Made by a program: the position numbers and the translations under genes
Notes under the pieces: generated by a model
What the model saw: only the letters and a program-made list of their open reading frames with translations
The model's database searches: none
What the model was told of the DNA's origin: nothing
Part shown: piece after piece, positions 18,372-26,870 of the stretch
Numbering within the stretch: position 1 is the stretch's first letter
Layout: every line of letters starts with the position of its first letter
From: Betaproteobacteria bacterium
GTDB lineage: Bacteria > Pseudomonadota > Gammaproteobacteria > Burkholderiales > Casimicrobiaceae
DNA length: 64,000 nt
Assembly (NCBI GenBank): GCA_016861105.1
Contig: BOKS01000004.1
Location: 62,001 to 126,000 of the forward strand
Direction of reading: 5' to 3'

Positions 18372-19544
18372 CTAGAACCGCGTCCCCGCCGCGCTCGTCG
18401 GCTGGTCGGGCACGATGTCGAGGTTCGCGGTGCCGGCGAAGACGTTGCGGTTCTTCGCCTCCTTGCCGTGCAGCTTGATCTCGAGGCGCAGGTCGTTCAG
18501 CGAGTCGGCGTTGCGCAGCGCGTCCTCGTAGCTGATGAGGCCCGCCTCGTAGAGGTCGAACAGCGACTGGTCGAAGGTCTGCATGCCGAGCTCGCGCGAC
18601 TTCTTCATGATCTCCTTGATGCCGGACACGTCGCCCTTGAAGATCAGGTCCGAGATCAGCGGCGAGTTCAGCATCACCTCCACCGCCGGCACGCGGCCGC
18701 GGCCGTCGCGGCGCGGGATCAGCCGCTGCGCGACGAAGGCGCGCACGTTGAGCGACAGATCCATCAGCAGCTGCGCGCGCCGCTCCTCGGGGAAGAAGTT
18801 GATGATGCGGTCGAGCGCCTGGTTGGTGCTGTTCGCGTGCAGCGTGGCGAGGCACAGGTGGCCGGTCTCGGCGAACGCGATCGCGTAGTCCATCGTCTCG
18901 CGCTCGCGCACCTCGCCGATGAGGATCACGTCGGGCGCCTGGCGCAGCGTGTTCTTGAGCGCGACCTGCCAGCCGTCGGTGTCGGTGCCAACCTCGCGCT
19001 GCGTCACGATGCAGTTCGCGTGCTCGTGCACGAACTCGATCGGATCCTCGATGGTGATGATGTGGCCGAAGCTGTTCTCGTTGCGGTAGCCGAGCAGCGC
19101 GGCCATCGACGTCGACTTGCCGGAGCCGGTCGCGCCGACGAAGAGCATGATGCCGCGCTTGGACATGATGACGTCCTTCAGCACGGGCGGCAGGCCCAGC
19201 TCCTCGAACTTCGGGATCGTCGTGTTGATCGTGCGCAGCACCATGCCGACGCGTCCCTGCTGCATGAAGGCGTTCACGCGGAAGCGGCCGATGCCCGGCG
19301 GGCTGATCGCGAAGTTGCACTCCCTCGTCGCCTCGAACTCGGCCGCCTGCTTGTCGTTCATCACGCTGCGCACGAGCTCGATGGTGTGCTGCGGCGTCAG
19401 CGCCGACTTCGAGACCGGGCTGATCTTGCCGTCGACCTTGATCGCCGGCGGGAAGCCGGCGGTGATGAACAGGTCCGACCCCTTCTGCTTGTAGAGCAGG
19501 TCGAGAAGGTCGTGGATGAACTTGGTGGCGCGCTCGCGTTCCAT
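18372..19544 (-). CDS. pilU: Type IV pilus retraction ATPase PilU
   Basis: A 390-residue hexameric ATPase, a PilT paralogue that assists pilus retraction. It has Walker A GATGSGKST at residues 137-145, the Asp box ITIEDPIEFVHEH, Walker B region VILIGEVRERET and His box HLCLATLHANS. The C-terminal extension beyond the PilT core (KLHGKEAKNRNVF) is typical of PilU. ATG 19544 begins the family-like sequence MERERATKFI. It follows pilT on the same strand, separated by a repeated segment. Confidence 0.96.
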   Translation of the reverse strand: MERERATKFIHDLLDLLYKQKGSDLFITAGFPPAIKVDGKISPVSKSALTPQHTIELVRSVMNDKQAAEFEATRECNFAISPPGIGRFRVNAFMQQGRVGMVLRTINTTIPKFEELGLPPVLKDVIMSKRGIMLFVGATGSGKSTSMAALLGYRNENSFGHIITIEDPIEFVHEHANCIVTQREVGTDTDGWQVALKNTLRQAPDVILIGEVRERETMDYAIAFAETGHLCLATLHANSTNQALDRIINFFPEERRAQLLMDLSLNVRAFVAQRLIPRRDGRGRVPAVEVMLNSPLISDLIFKGDVSGIKEIMKKSRELGMQTFDQSLFDLYEAGLISYEDALRNADSLNDLRLEIKLHGKEAKNRNVFAGTANLDIVPDQPTSAAGTRF

Positions 19545-19581
19545 GGTGTCCCTCGTTCGGTGGAGGTGACCGCGGCTGCGC

Positions 19582-19807
19582 CTGCGGCCTCCCTGTACCG
19601 TCGTCGACTGTCGTGTCGTTGAGCGTCGGCCGCGTAGCCCACTCGCCTTGCCGTCGATCCCCGCTGCGCGGGGCCCCTCGACGGGTGGCTCGGGTCTGCG
19701 GCCTCCTTGCACGGTCTCTGTCTGTCGTTGCCTCGCGTGTCGGCCGCGCCGCCCACTCGCCTTGCCGTCGATCCCCGCTGCGCGGGGCCCCTCGACGGGT
19801 GGCTCGG
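19582..19807. repeat. Two tandem 114-bp intergenic repeats with hairpins
   Basis: Two copies (about 19582-19695 and 19696-19807) fill the gap between pilT and pilU. The last 69 bp of each (19625-19693 and 19739-19807) are almost identical, while the first parts have diverged. Each copy contains an inverted repeat CCGTCGA ... TCGACGG with an inner CCCC/GGGG pair (19651-19684 in copy 1), able to form a strong hairpin in the transcript. No U-run follows, so a classical terminator is unlikely; an RNA-stability or attenuation role is possible. Confidence 0.85.
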
Positions 19808-19812
19808 AGCGG

Positions 19813-20856
19813 CTACCCGGCGAACAGGTCCTTGTTGACGGCGCGGTTGCGCGCCTCGGCGACGTTGACCTGGTTGCGCCGGACCATCTCGACGAGGCAC
19901 TGGTCGAGCGTCTGCATGCCCATCGACTGGCTGGTCTGGATCGACGAGTACATCTGCGCGACCTTGTTCTCGCGGATCAGGTTGCGGATCGCCGGGGTGC
20001 CGAGCATGATCTCGTGCGCGGCGATGCGGCCCTGGCCGTCCTTCGTCTTCAGCAGCGTCTGCGAGATCACGCACACGAGCGACTCGGAGAGCATCGCGCG
20101 GACCATGTCCTTCTCGGCCGCGGGGAACACGTCGATGATGCGGTCGACGGTCTTCGCCGCGGAGCTCGTGTGCAGCGTGCCGAACACCAGGTGGCCGGTC
20201 TCGGCGGCGGTCAGCGCGAGGCGGATCGTCTCGAGGTCGCGCATCTCGCCCACGAGGATGTAGTCCGGATCCTCGCGCAGCGCCGCGCGCAGCGCGTTGG
20301 CGAACGACAGCGTGTGCGGGCCGACCTCGCGCTGGTTGATCAGGCACTTCTTGCTCTCGTGCAGGAACTCGATCGGATCCTCGATCGTCAGCACGTGCCC
20401 GTACTCGTTCTCGTTGACGTGGTTGACCATCGCCGCGAGCGTGGTCGACTTGCCCGACCCGGTCGGGCCGGTCACGAGGATGAGCCCGCGCGGGCGGTTG
20501 GTGATCTCGGCGAAGACCTTCGGCGCGTTCAGCTCCTCCAGCGAGAGCACCTTCGACGGGATCGTCCGGAACGCGGCCGCGGCGCCGCGCTGCTGGTTGT
20601 AGGCGTTGACGCGGAAGCGCGCGAGGTTGGGCACCGCGAAGCTGAAGTCGCACTCGAGGTGCTCCTCGTACATCTTCCGCTGCGAGTCGCTCATGATGTC
20701 GTACACCATGGCGTGCACGTCCTCGTGCTCCATCGGCGGCAGGTTGATGCGCCGGATGTCGCCGTGGACCCGGATCATCGGCGGCAGGCCCGACGACAGG
20801 TGGAGATCGGAGGCCTTGTTCTTGACCGCGAAGGCCAGGAGCTCGGTGATGTCCAT
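19813..20856 (-). CDS. pilT: Type IV pilus retraction ATPase PilT
   Basis: A 347-residue ATPase that drives pilus retraction in twitching motility. Walker A is GPTGSGKST at 130-138; the Asp box reads LTIEDPIEFLHES, Walker B YILVGEMRD, and the His box HLVFGTLHTSSA. The C-terminal AIRNLIRE motif required for retraction in PilT is intact. It is divergent from yggS, the common proteobacterial arrangement. Confidence 0.97.
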   Translation of the reverse strand: MDITELLAFAVKNKASDLHLSSGLPPMIRVHGDIRRINLPPMEHEDVHAMVYDIMSDSQRKMYEEHLECDFSFAVPNLARFRVNAYNQQRGAAAAFRTIPSKVLSLEELNAPKVFAEITNRPRGLILVTGPTGSGKSTTLAAMVNHVNENEYGHVLTIEDPIEFLHESKKCLINQREVGPHTLSFANALRAALREDPDYILVGEMRDLETIRLALTAAETGHLVFGTLHTSSAAKTVDRIIDVFPAAEKDMVRAMLSESLVCVISQTLLKTKDGQGRIAAHEIMLGTPAIRNLIRENKVAQMYSSIQTSQSMGMQTLDQCLVEMVRRNQVNVAEARNRAVNKDLFAG

Positions 20857-20857
20857 C

Positions 20858-20863
20858 TATAAT
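20858..20863 (+). promoter_or_regulatory. Possible -10 box upstream of yggS
   Basis: A perfect TATAAT lies 77 bp before the yggS start, straddling the pilT start region. No convincing -35 is seen 16-18 bp upstream, so this is a weak call. Confidence 0.25.
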
Positions 20864-20939
20864 CCCTCGGACTGCGTCGCGAACCGGCAGGCGACGCAAG
20901 AAACGTGCCGCCGATCCGCATGCCGGTGTCATTGCCATT

Positions 20940-21647
20940 ATGGTCCCCGTCGCAAACGCCCTGCAAGCCGTGCGGGAGCGCATCGCGCGGGCGGCGCGCG
21001 CGGCCGGCCGCGACCCCGGGGAGGTGACGCTGCTCGCCGTTTCCAAGACGTTTCCGTCAGCCGTGATCCGTGCCGCGTACGCCGCCGGGCAGCGTGACTT
21101 CGGCGAGAACTACGTGCAGGAGGGCGCGGCCAAGCGCGCCGACCTCGCCGGCCTGCCGGGCCTGCGCCTGGTCCTCGTCGGGCCGCTGCAGGGGAACAAG
21201 GCGCGCGCGGCGGCGGAGACCTTCGATGCGGTCGAGAGCGTCGACCGGCTGAAGATCGCGCAGCGGCTCTCCGCGCTGCGGCCGGAGGGTGGGCCGCCGC
21301 TCGAGGTCCTCGTGCAGGTCAACATCAGCGGCGAGGCGAGCAAGAGCGGGTGCGGGCCCGCGGACGCGGCTGCGCTCGCCGCCGCGGTCGCGCGCCTGCC
21401 CCGCCTCGCCTTCCGCGGCTTCATGGGCATCGCCGAGCCCACCGACGACCCCGCGCTCCAGCGGTCGCAGTTCGCGCGGCTGCGCCGCTGCCGCGACGAG
21501 GCGCGGTCCGCCGGCATCGATGCGCCGGTGCTGTCGATGGGCATGACCGGCGACCTCGAGGCGGCGATCGCCGAGGGGGCGACCGAGGTCCGCGTGGGCA
21601 CCGCGATCTTCGGCGCCCGCGCGCCGCGCGGCACCGCGCCCGCCTGA
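20940..21647 (+). CDS. yggS: PLP homeostasis protein YggS (PLPBP)
   Basis: A 235-residue PLP-binding protein with a single alanine-racemase-like barrel, which buffers pyridoxal phosphate and affects amino-acid pools. The PLP lysine is Lys36 in LLAVSKTFPS. Other family motifs are FGENYVQE, the phosphate-binding end SMGMTGDLEAAI and VRVGTAIFG. It is the first gene of the yggS-proC-yggT-yggU run. Confidence 0.95.
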   Translation: MVPVANALQAVRERIARAARAAGRDPGEVTLLAVSKTFPSAVIRAAYAAGQRDFGENYVQEGAAKRADLAGLPGLRLVLVGPLQGNKARAAAETFDAVESVDRLKIAQRLSALRPEGGPPLEVLVQVNISGEASKSGCGPADAAALAAAVARLPRLAFRGFMGIAEPTDDPALQRSQFARLRRCRDEARSAGIDAPVLSMGMTGDLEAAIAEGATEVRVGTAIFGARAPRGTAPA

Positions 21648-21751
21648 GCCCGAAGGGGCGCCCGGAGCGCGCCGCGCCGAGGGCCGTCCAGTGCGGCGCC
21701 CGCGTTCGGTAGACTGCGGCCTTTCGGGCGGCTCCGGGCGGCTTCGCGCGC

Positions 21752-22582
21752 ATGCGGGACATCGTGTTCATCGGCGGCGGCAACATGGCCATCGCGCTCA
21801 TCGGCGGCATGACCGCCGCGGGGAGCCCGGCGGCGCGCTTTCGCGTCGTCGAGCCGCTCGCGGCCCAGCGCGAGAAGCTCGCGACCCGCTTTCCCGGCGC
21901 GCGGCTGCACGAAGCGCCCGACGCGGACGTGGTGCGCGGCGCCGGGCTCGTCGTCCTCGCCGTCAAGCCGCAGCAGATCCGGGAGGCGGCGGCGGCGCTG
22001 GCGCCCTTCGTCGCGGGCGTCCCGGCCGTGCTCTCCATCGCCGCGGGCACGCGCATCGCCGACCTGTCGCGCTGGCTCGGCGGCTACGCGCGCATCGTGC
22101 GGGCCATGCCGAACACGCCGGCCCTGGTGGGGGCGGGCATCAGCGGCCTGTACGCCTCGCCCGACGTCGCCGACGAGGCGCGCGAGGCGGCCGAAACGCT
22201 GCTCCGCGCGGGCGGCGACGTGCTGCGCGTCGACCGCGAGGAGACGCTCGATCCGGTCACCGGCGTGTCGGGGAGCGGCCCCGCGTACGTGTTCTACGTC
22301 CTGGAGGGGCTGGAGGAGGCCGCGCGCACCATGGGCTTCGCCGCCGCCGACGCGCGCAGGCTCGCGCTGGAGACCGTGGCCGGCGCGGTGAAGCTCGCGC
22401 AGGCCTCCGGCGCCGACTTCGCGACGCTGCGCGCGCAGGTCACGTCCAGGGGCGGCACCACCGAGCGCGGCGTCGCCGCGCTCGAGGCGGGCGACGTGAA
22501 GGGCGCGCTGCTGCGCGCCGTGCAGGCCGCGACGCTGCGCGCCACCGAGATGGGCGCGGAGTCCGGTCGCGAGCGGAGCTAG
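21752..22582 (+). CDS. proC: Pyrroline-5-carboxylate reductase
   Basis: A 276-residue NAD(P)H-dependent enzyme for the last step of proline synthesis. The Rossmann motif FIGGGNMA is at residues 5-12. MPNTPALVG, the catalytic-site region SGSGPAYVF and the C-terminal TSRGGTTERGV are all conserved. A TAGACT hexamer about 40 bp upstream resembles a -10 box. Confidence 0.96.
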   Translation: MRDIVFIGGGNMAIALIGGMTAAGSPAARFRVVEPLAAQREKLATRFPGARLHEAPDADVVRGAGLVVLAVKPQQIREAAAALAPFVAGVPAVLSIAAGTRIADLSRWLGGYARIVRAMPNTPALVGAGISGLYASPDVADEAREAAETLLRAGGDVLRVDREETLDPVTGVSGSGPAYVFYVLEGLEEAARTMGFAAADARRLALETVAGAVKLAQASGADFATLRAQVTSRGGTTERGVAALEAGDVKGALLRAVQAATLRATEMGAESGRERS

Positions 22583-22584
22583 AG

Positions 22585-22774
22585 TGTTCGAATCGGAGCT
22601 TCGTTGAAGCACGCATCGATCGTGAACGAGCCGGCGCCGCCAAGGCGACGACGACGGGTGCGCTGCGCGAAGCGGCCCGGAGCCGGCATCGCGGCCATCC
22701 GCGAGGGGTGCGACCCTGCAGCGCGCCGCTTCCCGCTCGCCCTCGCACAACGGACATCCGACTCGGGACGCTAG
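22585..22774. repeat. MITE-like segment bounded by inverted copies of a 26-bp motif
   Basis: The left edge (22585-22610) and right edge (22749-22774) are inverted, imperfect copies of one motif whose clearest version is AACGAACCTCCGGCTCGGGA. A third copy lies at 23633-23663 over the end of yggU. The left copy, reverse-complemented, matches the third at about 21 of 26 positions; the right copy matches it directly at about 20 of 26. The interior has no open reading frame with recognisable content. Confidence 0.6.
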
Positions 22775-22780
22775 CCGGCG

Positions 22781-23359
22781 ATGGTCGACCAGGCAGTCAA
22801 GCTCATCCTCGACGTGGCGTTCGGCATCGTCGTCTACTCGCTGCTGATCCGCTTCCTCATGCAGCTGCTGCACGCGCCGTTCCGCAATCCGATCGGCCAG
22901 GCGGTGATGGCGCTGACCGACTGGCTGGTCAAGCCGCTGCGCAGGGTGCTGCCCGGCTATGGCGGCATCGACTGGGCGACGCTGCTGGCCGCGTACGTCC
23001 TGCAGATCGCGTGGCTGCTCGCGCTGTACGCGCTGTTCGGCCGCGGCTTCGCGATGGGCGGCGCCGGCATCGCCTACCTCGCCGCCGCCGCCGCGCTCGA
23101 GCTCGTCAAGACCGCGATCTGGATCCTGATCGTCGTCGTGATCGTGCAGGCCGTGCTGTCGTGGGTGGCCCCCGACGGGCCGCTCGCGGGCCTGCTGAAC
23201 GCGATGACGTTCCCGTTCCTGCGGCCGCTGCGCCGCTACATTCCCCCGCTCGGCGGCGCGCTCGACCTGACGCCGCTGATCCTGATCGTGCTGCTGCAGC
23301 TCGTGCTGATCCTGCCGGTCGGCTGGCTCGAACGGGCGCTGCCGGCGCTCCTCGGCTGA
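22781..23359 (+). CDS. yggT: YggT family membrane protein
   Basis: A 192-residue inner-membrane protein containing two YggT domains. Each has a hydrophobic helix pair followed by the repeat signature: NPIGQAVMALTDWLVKPLRRVLP in the first half and LNAMTFPFLRPLRRYIPP in the second. Links to osmotic protection or division have been proposed for the family but no firm mechanism is known. It follows proC after a repeat-bearing gap and runs into yggU with 4 bp between. Confidence 0.93.
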   Translation: MVDQAVKLILDVAFGIVVYSLLIRFLMQLLHAPFRNPIGQAVMALTDWLVKPLRRVLPGYGGIDWATLLAAYVLQIAWLLALYALFGRGFAMGGAGIAYLAAAAALELVKTAIWILIVVVIVQAVLSWVAPDGPLAGLLNAMTFPFLRPLRRYIPPLGGALDLTPLILIVLLQLVLILPVGWLERALPALLG

Positions 23360-23363
23360 GGCG

Positions 23364-23663
23364 ATGGCGTGGTGGCGCGAGGAGGGCGGGGCGCTCGTCC
23401 TCGCCTTGCGCGTGCAGCCCGGCGCGAAGCGCACCGAGGTCGCCGGTGTCCACGGCGGCGCGCTGCGGATCCGGCTGGCCGCGCCCGCGGTGGACGGGAA
23501 GGCCAACGACGCGCTGCTGCGCTTCCTCGCCGAGGCCTTCGGCGTGCCGGTGCGCAGCGTCGCGCTCGTGCGCGGCCACGTCTCGCGCACGAAGCAGGTG
23601 CGCGTCGACGCGCCCGCGCGCCGGCCGGAGTGGCTTCAACGAACCTCCGGCTCGGGACATTAG
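23364..23663 (+). CDS. yggU: DUF167 / YggU family protein
   Basis: A 99-residue small soluble protein. The family core RVQPGAKRTEV, LRIRLAAPAVDGKAN and the basic end GHVSRTKQVRV are present. The function is not known. The last ten or so codons (from about WLQRT) coincide with the third copy of the dispersed 26-bp motif, so the tail sequence comes from the repeat rather than from the family. Confidence 0.9.
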   Translation: MAWWREEGGALVLALRVQPGAKRTEVAGVHGGALRIRLAAPAVDGKANDALLRFLAEAFGVPVRSVALVRGHVSRTKQVRVDAPARRPEWLQRTSGSGH

Positions 23664-23676
23664 AACCTGGGTTCTA
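23633..23676. repeat. Third copy of the yggT-flanking repeat plus a palindrome over two stop codons
   Basis: Positions 23633-23663 carry the third copy of the 26-bp motif seen at 22585-22610 and 22749-22774. Directly after, 23661-23676 is a perfect palindrome (TAGAACC, two bases, GGTTCTA). Its left end is the yggU TAG and its right end is the stop codon of the convergent membrane gene. It may help end both transcripts, but the stem is short and no U-run is present. Confidence 0.6.
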
Positions 23677-24351
23677 GCGCCCCGCGATCGCCTCGGCGAA
23701 CGCGCGCCACCCCGACGTGCGGTGCAGGAAGAACGTCGGCAGCTGCGCGACGAGGAACGCGCCGAGCAGCGTCGGGTACGCGCGCTGGCGCGCTGGCCGG
23801 GATCGCTCGTGCAGCAGCAGGGCGACGAGGGTCGCGTCCACCACGCCGTAGGTGAGGACCTGCATCAGCGGCGCCTCGATGCCCCACGCGTAGTGGAGCA
23901 ACCGCCCGGCGACGGGGTCGACGAGCGCGAGTGCCGTGCCGGTCATGTAGGCGGCGTGCAGGTGCGCAGTCGCGCGATGGCGGATCGCCTGCGTCCACGC
24001 GAACGCGAACACCGCCGTCAGGGACGCCTGCACGTAGAGGAAGTACAGCGTCTCCCCGGGGATCGGCGCCGGCGCCTCGCGCACCACGTGGACGGCGAGC
24101 GCCAGCGTGGCCAGCACCGCGAGCGGTGCCAGCACGTACGACGCGCGGCCGAGCCGCAGGTGCGCGGCGCGCCGGCCGCCGCGCATCAGGCCCGCCTGCG
24201 CCACCAGCAGCGCCATCCACGCCGTCATCGTCGCCGCATGCGCGTGCACCGGCGCGCCGACGCCGGACCATCGCGCGACGTACGAAGGCCAGAAGGCGAC
24301 GAGCGCGAGCAGCGCCAGCGCGGCAAATCCCACGACGGCGTGACGCACCAT
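23674..24351 (-). CDS. Multi-pass membrane protein of unknown function
   Basis: A 225-residue protein with about seven hydrophobic helices and several histidines at helix ends (VHAHAATM, RHRATAHLHAAYM, GRLLHYAWG). The pattern recalls small haem-binding or DUF2306-like membrane families, but I cannot assign it firmly. It ends in the palindrome shared with yggU and lies downstream of the IclR-type regulator on the same strand (27 bp gap), so the two may be co-transcribed. Confidence 0.75.
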   Translation of the reverse strand: MVRHAVVGFAALALLALVAFWPSYVARWSGVGAPVHAHAATMTAWMALLVAQAGLMRGGRRAAHLRLGRASYVLAPLAVLATLALAVHVVREAPAPIPGETLYFLYVQASLTAVFAFAWTQAIRHRATAHLHAAYMTGTALALVDPVAGRLLHYAWGIEAPLMQVLTYGVVDATLVALLLHERSRPARQRAYPTLLGAFLVAQLPTFFLHRTSGWRAFAEAIAGR

Positions 24352-24378
24352 GCCGGCGATCTCCTCCCGGGCGGGCGT

Positions 24379-25194
24379 CTACCCCGCCCCCAGCCGCTCG
24401 GACATCCGCCGCGCGAGCAGCGCGAGCGGTGCGCGCACCTCGGCGAGCTTGCGGTTGGTCATCCGGTGCTTCGGGCCGACGACGCACATCGACGCGATCA
24501 CCTCGCCCGAGTAGCAGAAGACCGGCATCGCCACGCAGCGCAGTCCGAGGTACTGCTCCTCGTCGTCCACGGCGTAGCCGGCGGCACGGATGCTGCGCAG
24601 CTCGGCGTCGAACGCCGCGCGCGTGGTGATCGTCTTGGGCGTCAGCCGCTCCATCTTCGTCTGCGCGAGCGCGGCGCGCACCTCGGAGGGCGGCAGCCAG
24701 GCGGCGAGCGCCTTGCCGACCGCCGTGCAGTAGAGCTGGCGCGTGCTGCCGACGTCCTGCACGACGCGCACCGGCCCGCCCGGCTCGCGCTTGGCGGCGA
24801 TCGTCACGGTCCCGTGGATCCACGCCGCCACGCTCGTGCCCTCGCCGGTCGCGCGCGTGAGCTCGTCGAGAAACGGCAACGCGATCTCGCCGAGCTGCTC
24901 CACGCTCCAGCGCCGGCCGGTGAGGCGGAACAGCTTCTCGGTGAGCTCGTAGCCGCGCGAGGGATCGACCTGGCGCAGCCATCCCATCGACGACAGCGAC
25001 TGCATCAGGTGGTAGGCGGTGCTGCGGTGCAGCTCCAGCCGTCGCGCCGCATCGGCCAGCGACACGGTGCCGCCGGACGCGGCGAGCAGCTCGATCACCG
25101 CGAGGCCGCGCTCGAGCGAACGGTGCGTCGCCGCCGTCCCGGGCATGCGATTCCGGCGACGGGCGGCCGCGGGAGGGGCGGCTGGCTGTTTCAT
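24379..25194 (-). CDS. IclR family transcriptional regulator
   Basis: A 271-residue regulator. The N-terminal winged helix covers about 25-90 (SLERGLAVIELLA, SLADAARRLELHRSTAYHLM). The C-terminal IclR ligand domain covers about 95-265 (YCTAVGKALAAWLP, GYAVDDEEQYLGLRCVAMPV). The ATG at 25194 lies inside a palindrome, so a shorter start at 25146 (MPGTAATH) is possible. It is divergent from a TRAP transporter, which it very probably controls; the inducing ligand is likely the transported acid. Confidence 0.92.
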   Translation of the reverse strand: MKQPAAPPAAARRRNRMPGTAATHRSLERGLAVIELLAASGGTVSLADAARRLELHRSTAYHLMQSLSSMGWLRQVDPSRGYELTEKLFRLTGRRWSVEQLGEIALPFLDELTRATGEGTSVAAWIHGTVTIAAKREPGGPVRVVQDVGSTRQLYCTAVGKALAAWLPPSEVRAALAQTKMERLTPKTITTRAAFDAELRSIRAAGYAVDDEEQYLGLRCVAMPVFCYSGEVIASMCVVGPKHRMTNRKLAEVRAPLALLARRMSERLGAG

Positions 25195-25236
25195 ACGATG
25201 AAACGATATTGACGGGTCTGTTTCACAGCATAGACT
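25188..25236 (+). promoter_or_regulatory. IclR-type operator and promoter of the TRAP operon
   Basis: GTTTCAT-ACG-ATGAAAC at 25188-25204 is a perfect 7-bp inverted repeat over the regulator's start codon. Immediately downstream are TTGACG (25209-25214) and TAGACT (25231-25236) with 16-bp spacing, a good sigma-70 promoter for dctP. A half-site GTTTCA lies in the spacer at 25219-25224. The layout fits binding by the divergent IclR-type protein; assignment of the site to that protein is inference. Confidence 0.6.
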
Positions 25237-25303
25237 GCCCCGGCAGACGCCGTCGAGGCCCGGCCGCGCGCCGCGCGGCCGCAACGCGCACCAGGAGGAG
25301 AGC

Positions 25304-26329
25304 ATGAGCCTTTCGCGCACGACACCGTTTCGCGCCCGTCGCGCCGCCGCCGGCGCGCTGGCCGTCGCCGTCGCGGCAGCGGCCGCCGTCATCGCCGTCC
25401 CCGCCGCCGCGCAGGCGCCCAAGTACACGCTGAAGTTCAATCACGTGCTCGGCCCCAAGGAGCCCTACCACGTCGGTTTCCAGAACTGGGCGAAGCGCGT
25501 CGACGAGCGCACCAAGGGCGGCCTGAAGATGGAGGTCTTCCACAGCTCGCAGCTCGGCAAGGAGGAGGACATCATCGAGCAGATCCGCCAGGGCGCGAAC
25601 ATCGGGCAGAACACCGATTCGGCCCGGATGGGCAACTACGTGCCCGGCATCGCGGTGATGAACGGACCGTACTTCGCCGAGACGCTCGACGAGGTGAACC
25701 GGCTGCGCAAGGCGCCGACCGTGCAGAAGTGGCAGGACGAGCTCGCCGGCAAGCACGGGCTCAAGGTCGTCTGCTTCAACTGGGTGCAGGGCTACCGGCA
25801 CTTCTTCACCAACAAGCCGATCCGCACGCCCGACGACCTCAAGGGCCAGCGCATCCGCACGCCTCCCGCGCCGATCTGGCAGGAGTCGATCCGCGCGCTC
25901 GGCGCGGCGCCCGTGGCGATGAACTTCGGCGACATGTATCCGGGCCTGCAGCAGCGCGCCATCGACGGCGTGGAGCTCGTCTACAACAACATCCCCGGCG
26001 GGCGCTTCTACGAGGTGCTCAAGTTCGCCAACGAGACGAAGCACATCATGCTCATCAACTTCCAGGTGGTGAGCTCGAAGTGGTTCGACGGCCTGCCGAA
26101 GGACTACCAGGCCATCCTCGTCGAGGAGTGCGAGCGCGCCGGCGACGAGACCTCGAAGGAGATCTTCCGGCTGGAGGGCGAGGTCGAGCAGGACCTGCGC
26201 AAGCGCGGGATGACGATCGTCGAGGACGTCGACCTCGCGGCGTTCCGCAAGGCGGGCGACAAGGCCTACGAGACGCTCAAGCTCCTCGACGTGCGCAACG
26301 CGCTGCACAAGGAGATCGGCAAGAAGTGA
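25304..26329 (+). CDS. dctP: TRAP transporter substrate-binding protein (DctP family)
   Basis: A 341-residue periplasmic binding protein with a long signal peptide (residues about 1-37, ending PAAAQA). DctP family features are KFNHVLGPKEPYHVGF, GGLKMEVF and the carboxylate-binding arginine region KGQRIRTPPAP. The ATG follows a strong AGGAGGAG site. It is the first gene of a DctPQM operon, and the ligand is probably an organic acid. Confidence 0.95.
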   Translation: MSLSRTTPFRARRAAAGALAVAVAAAAAVIAVPAAAQAPKYTLKFNHVLGPKEPYHVGFQNWAKRVDERTKGGLKMEVFHSSQLGKEEDIIEQIRQGANIGQNTDSARMGNYVPGIAVMNGPYFAETLDEVNRLRKAPTVQKWQDELAGKHGLKVVCFNWVQGYRHFFTNKPIRTPDDLKGQRIRTPPAPIWQESIRALGAAPVAMNFGDMYPGLQQRAIDGVELVYNNIPGGRFYEVLKFANETKHIMLINFQVVSSKWFDGLPKDYQAILVEECERAGDETSKEIFRLEGEVEQDLRKRGMTIVEDVDLAAFRKAGDKAYETLKLLDVRNALHKEIGKK

Positions 26330-26405
26330 CACCGTCCGCAGCGTGCCGCCCCCGCGACGCGGGCGGCGGCGCCGGCGCGCGCTCCGCGGGGCGGGGGGCG
26401 CGCCG

Positions 26406-26870
26406 GTGAGGCGACTCTACGGCGGACTGGTGCGCTGGGAGGCGCGGATCGCCGGCACGTTCCTCGTGCTGATGGTCGCGCTGATCTTCGCCGGAGGCGT
26501 GGCGCGCCTCGTCGGCCACCCGCAGAACTGGACGACGGACGCGGCCACCTGCCTGTTCGCGTGGGCCTGCTTCCTGTGCGCCGACATCGCGTGGCGGCGC
26601 GACAGCCTGATGTCCATCGACATCGCGGTCCGCCGCCTGCCCGAGCGCGCGCGCCGGCTGGTCGCGCACGCGAACCACGCGATCATCGTCGCGTTCCTGG
26701 TCTACGGGATCGTGGGCGGCACGTACCTCTCGTGGGTCAGCCGCGCGCGCAGCTTCCAGGGCATCCCCGAGATCAGCTACTCGTGGGTGACGATGAGCAT
26801 GCCGGTCGGCTGCCTGCTGCTGCTGGTCACCACGCTGCTCAAGCTGCGCGGCGGCGCGCCGGCACGCTGA
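26406..26870 (+). CDS. dctQ: TRAP transporter small permease (DctQ family)
   Basis: A 154-residue protein with four transmembrane helices. The Trp-containing TTDAATCLFAWACFLCAD region and the charged loop IAWRRDSLMSIDI match the DctQ family. I prefer the GTG at 26406, preceded by a G-rich ribosome site, over the ATG at 26343, which would add 21 Arg/Pro-rich residues. The stop overlaps the dctM ATG by one base (TGATG). Confidence 0.9.
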   Translation: MRRLYGGLVRWEARIAGTFLVLMVALIFAGGVARLVGHPQNWTTDAATCLFAWACFLCADIAWRRDSLMSIDIAVRRLPERARRLVAHANHAIIVAFLVYGIVGGTYLSWVSRARSFQGIPEISYSWVTMSMPVGCLLLLVTTLLKLRGGAPAR

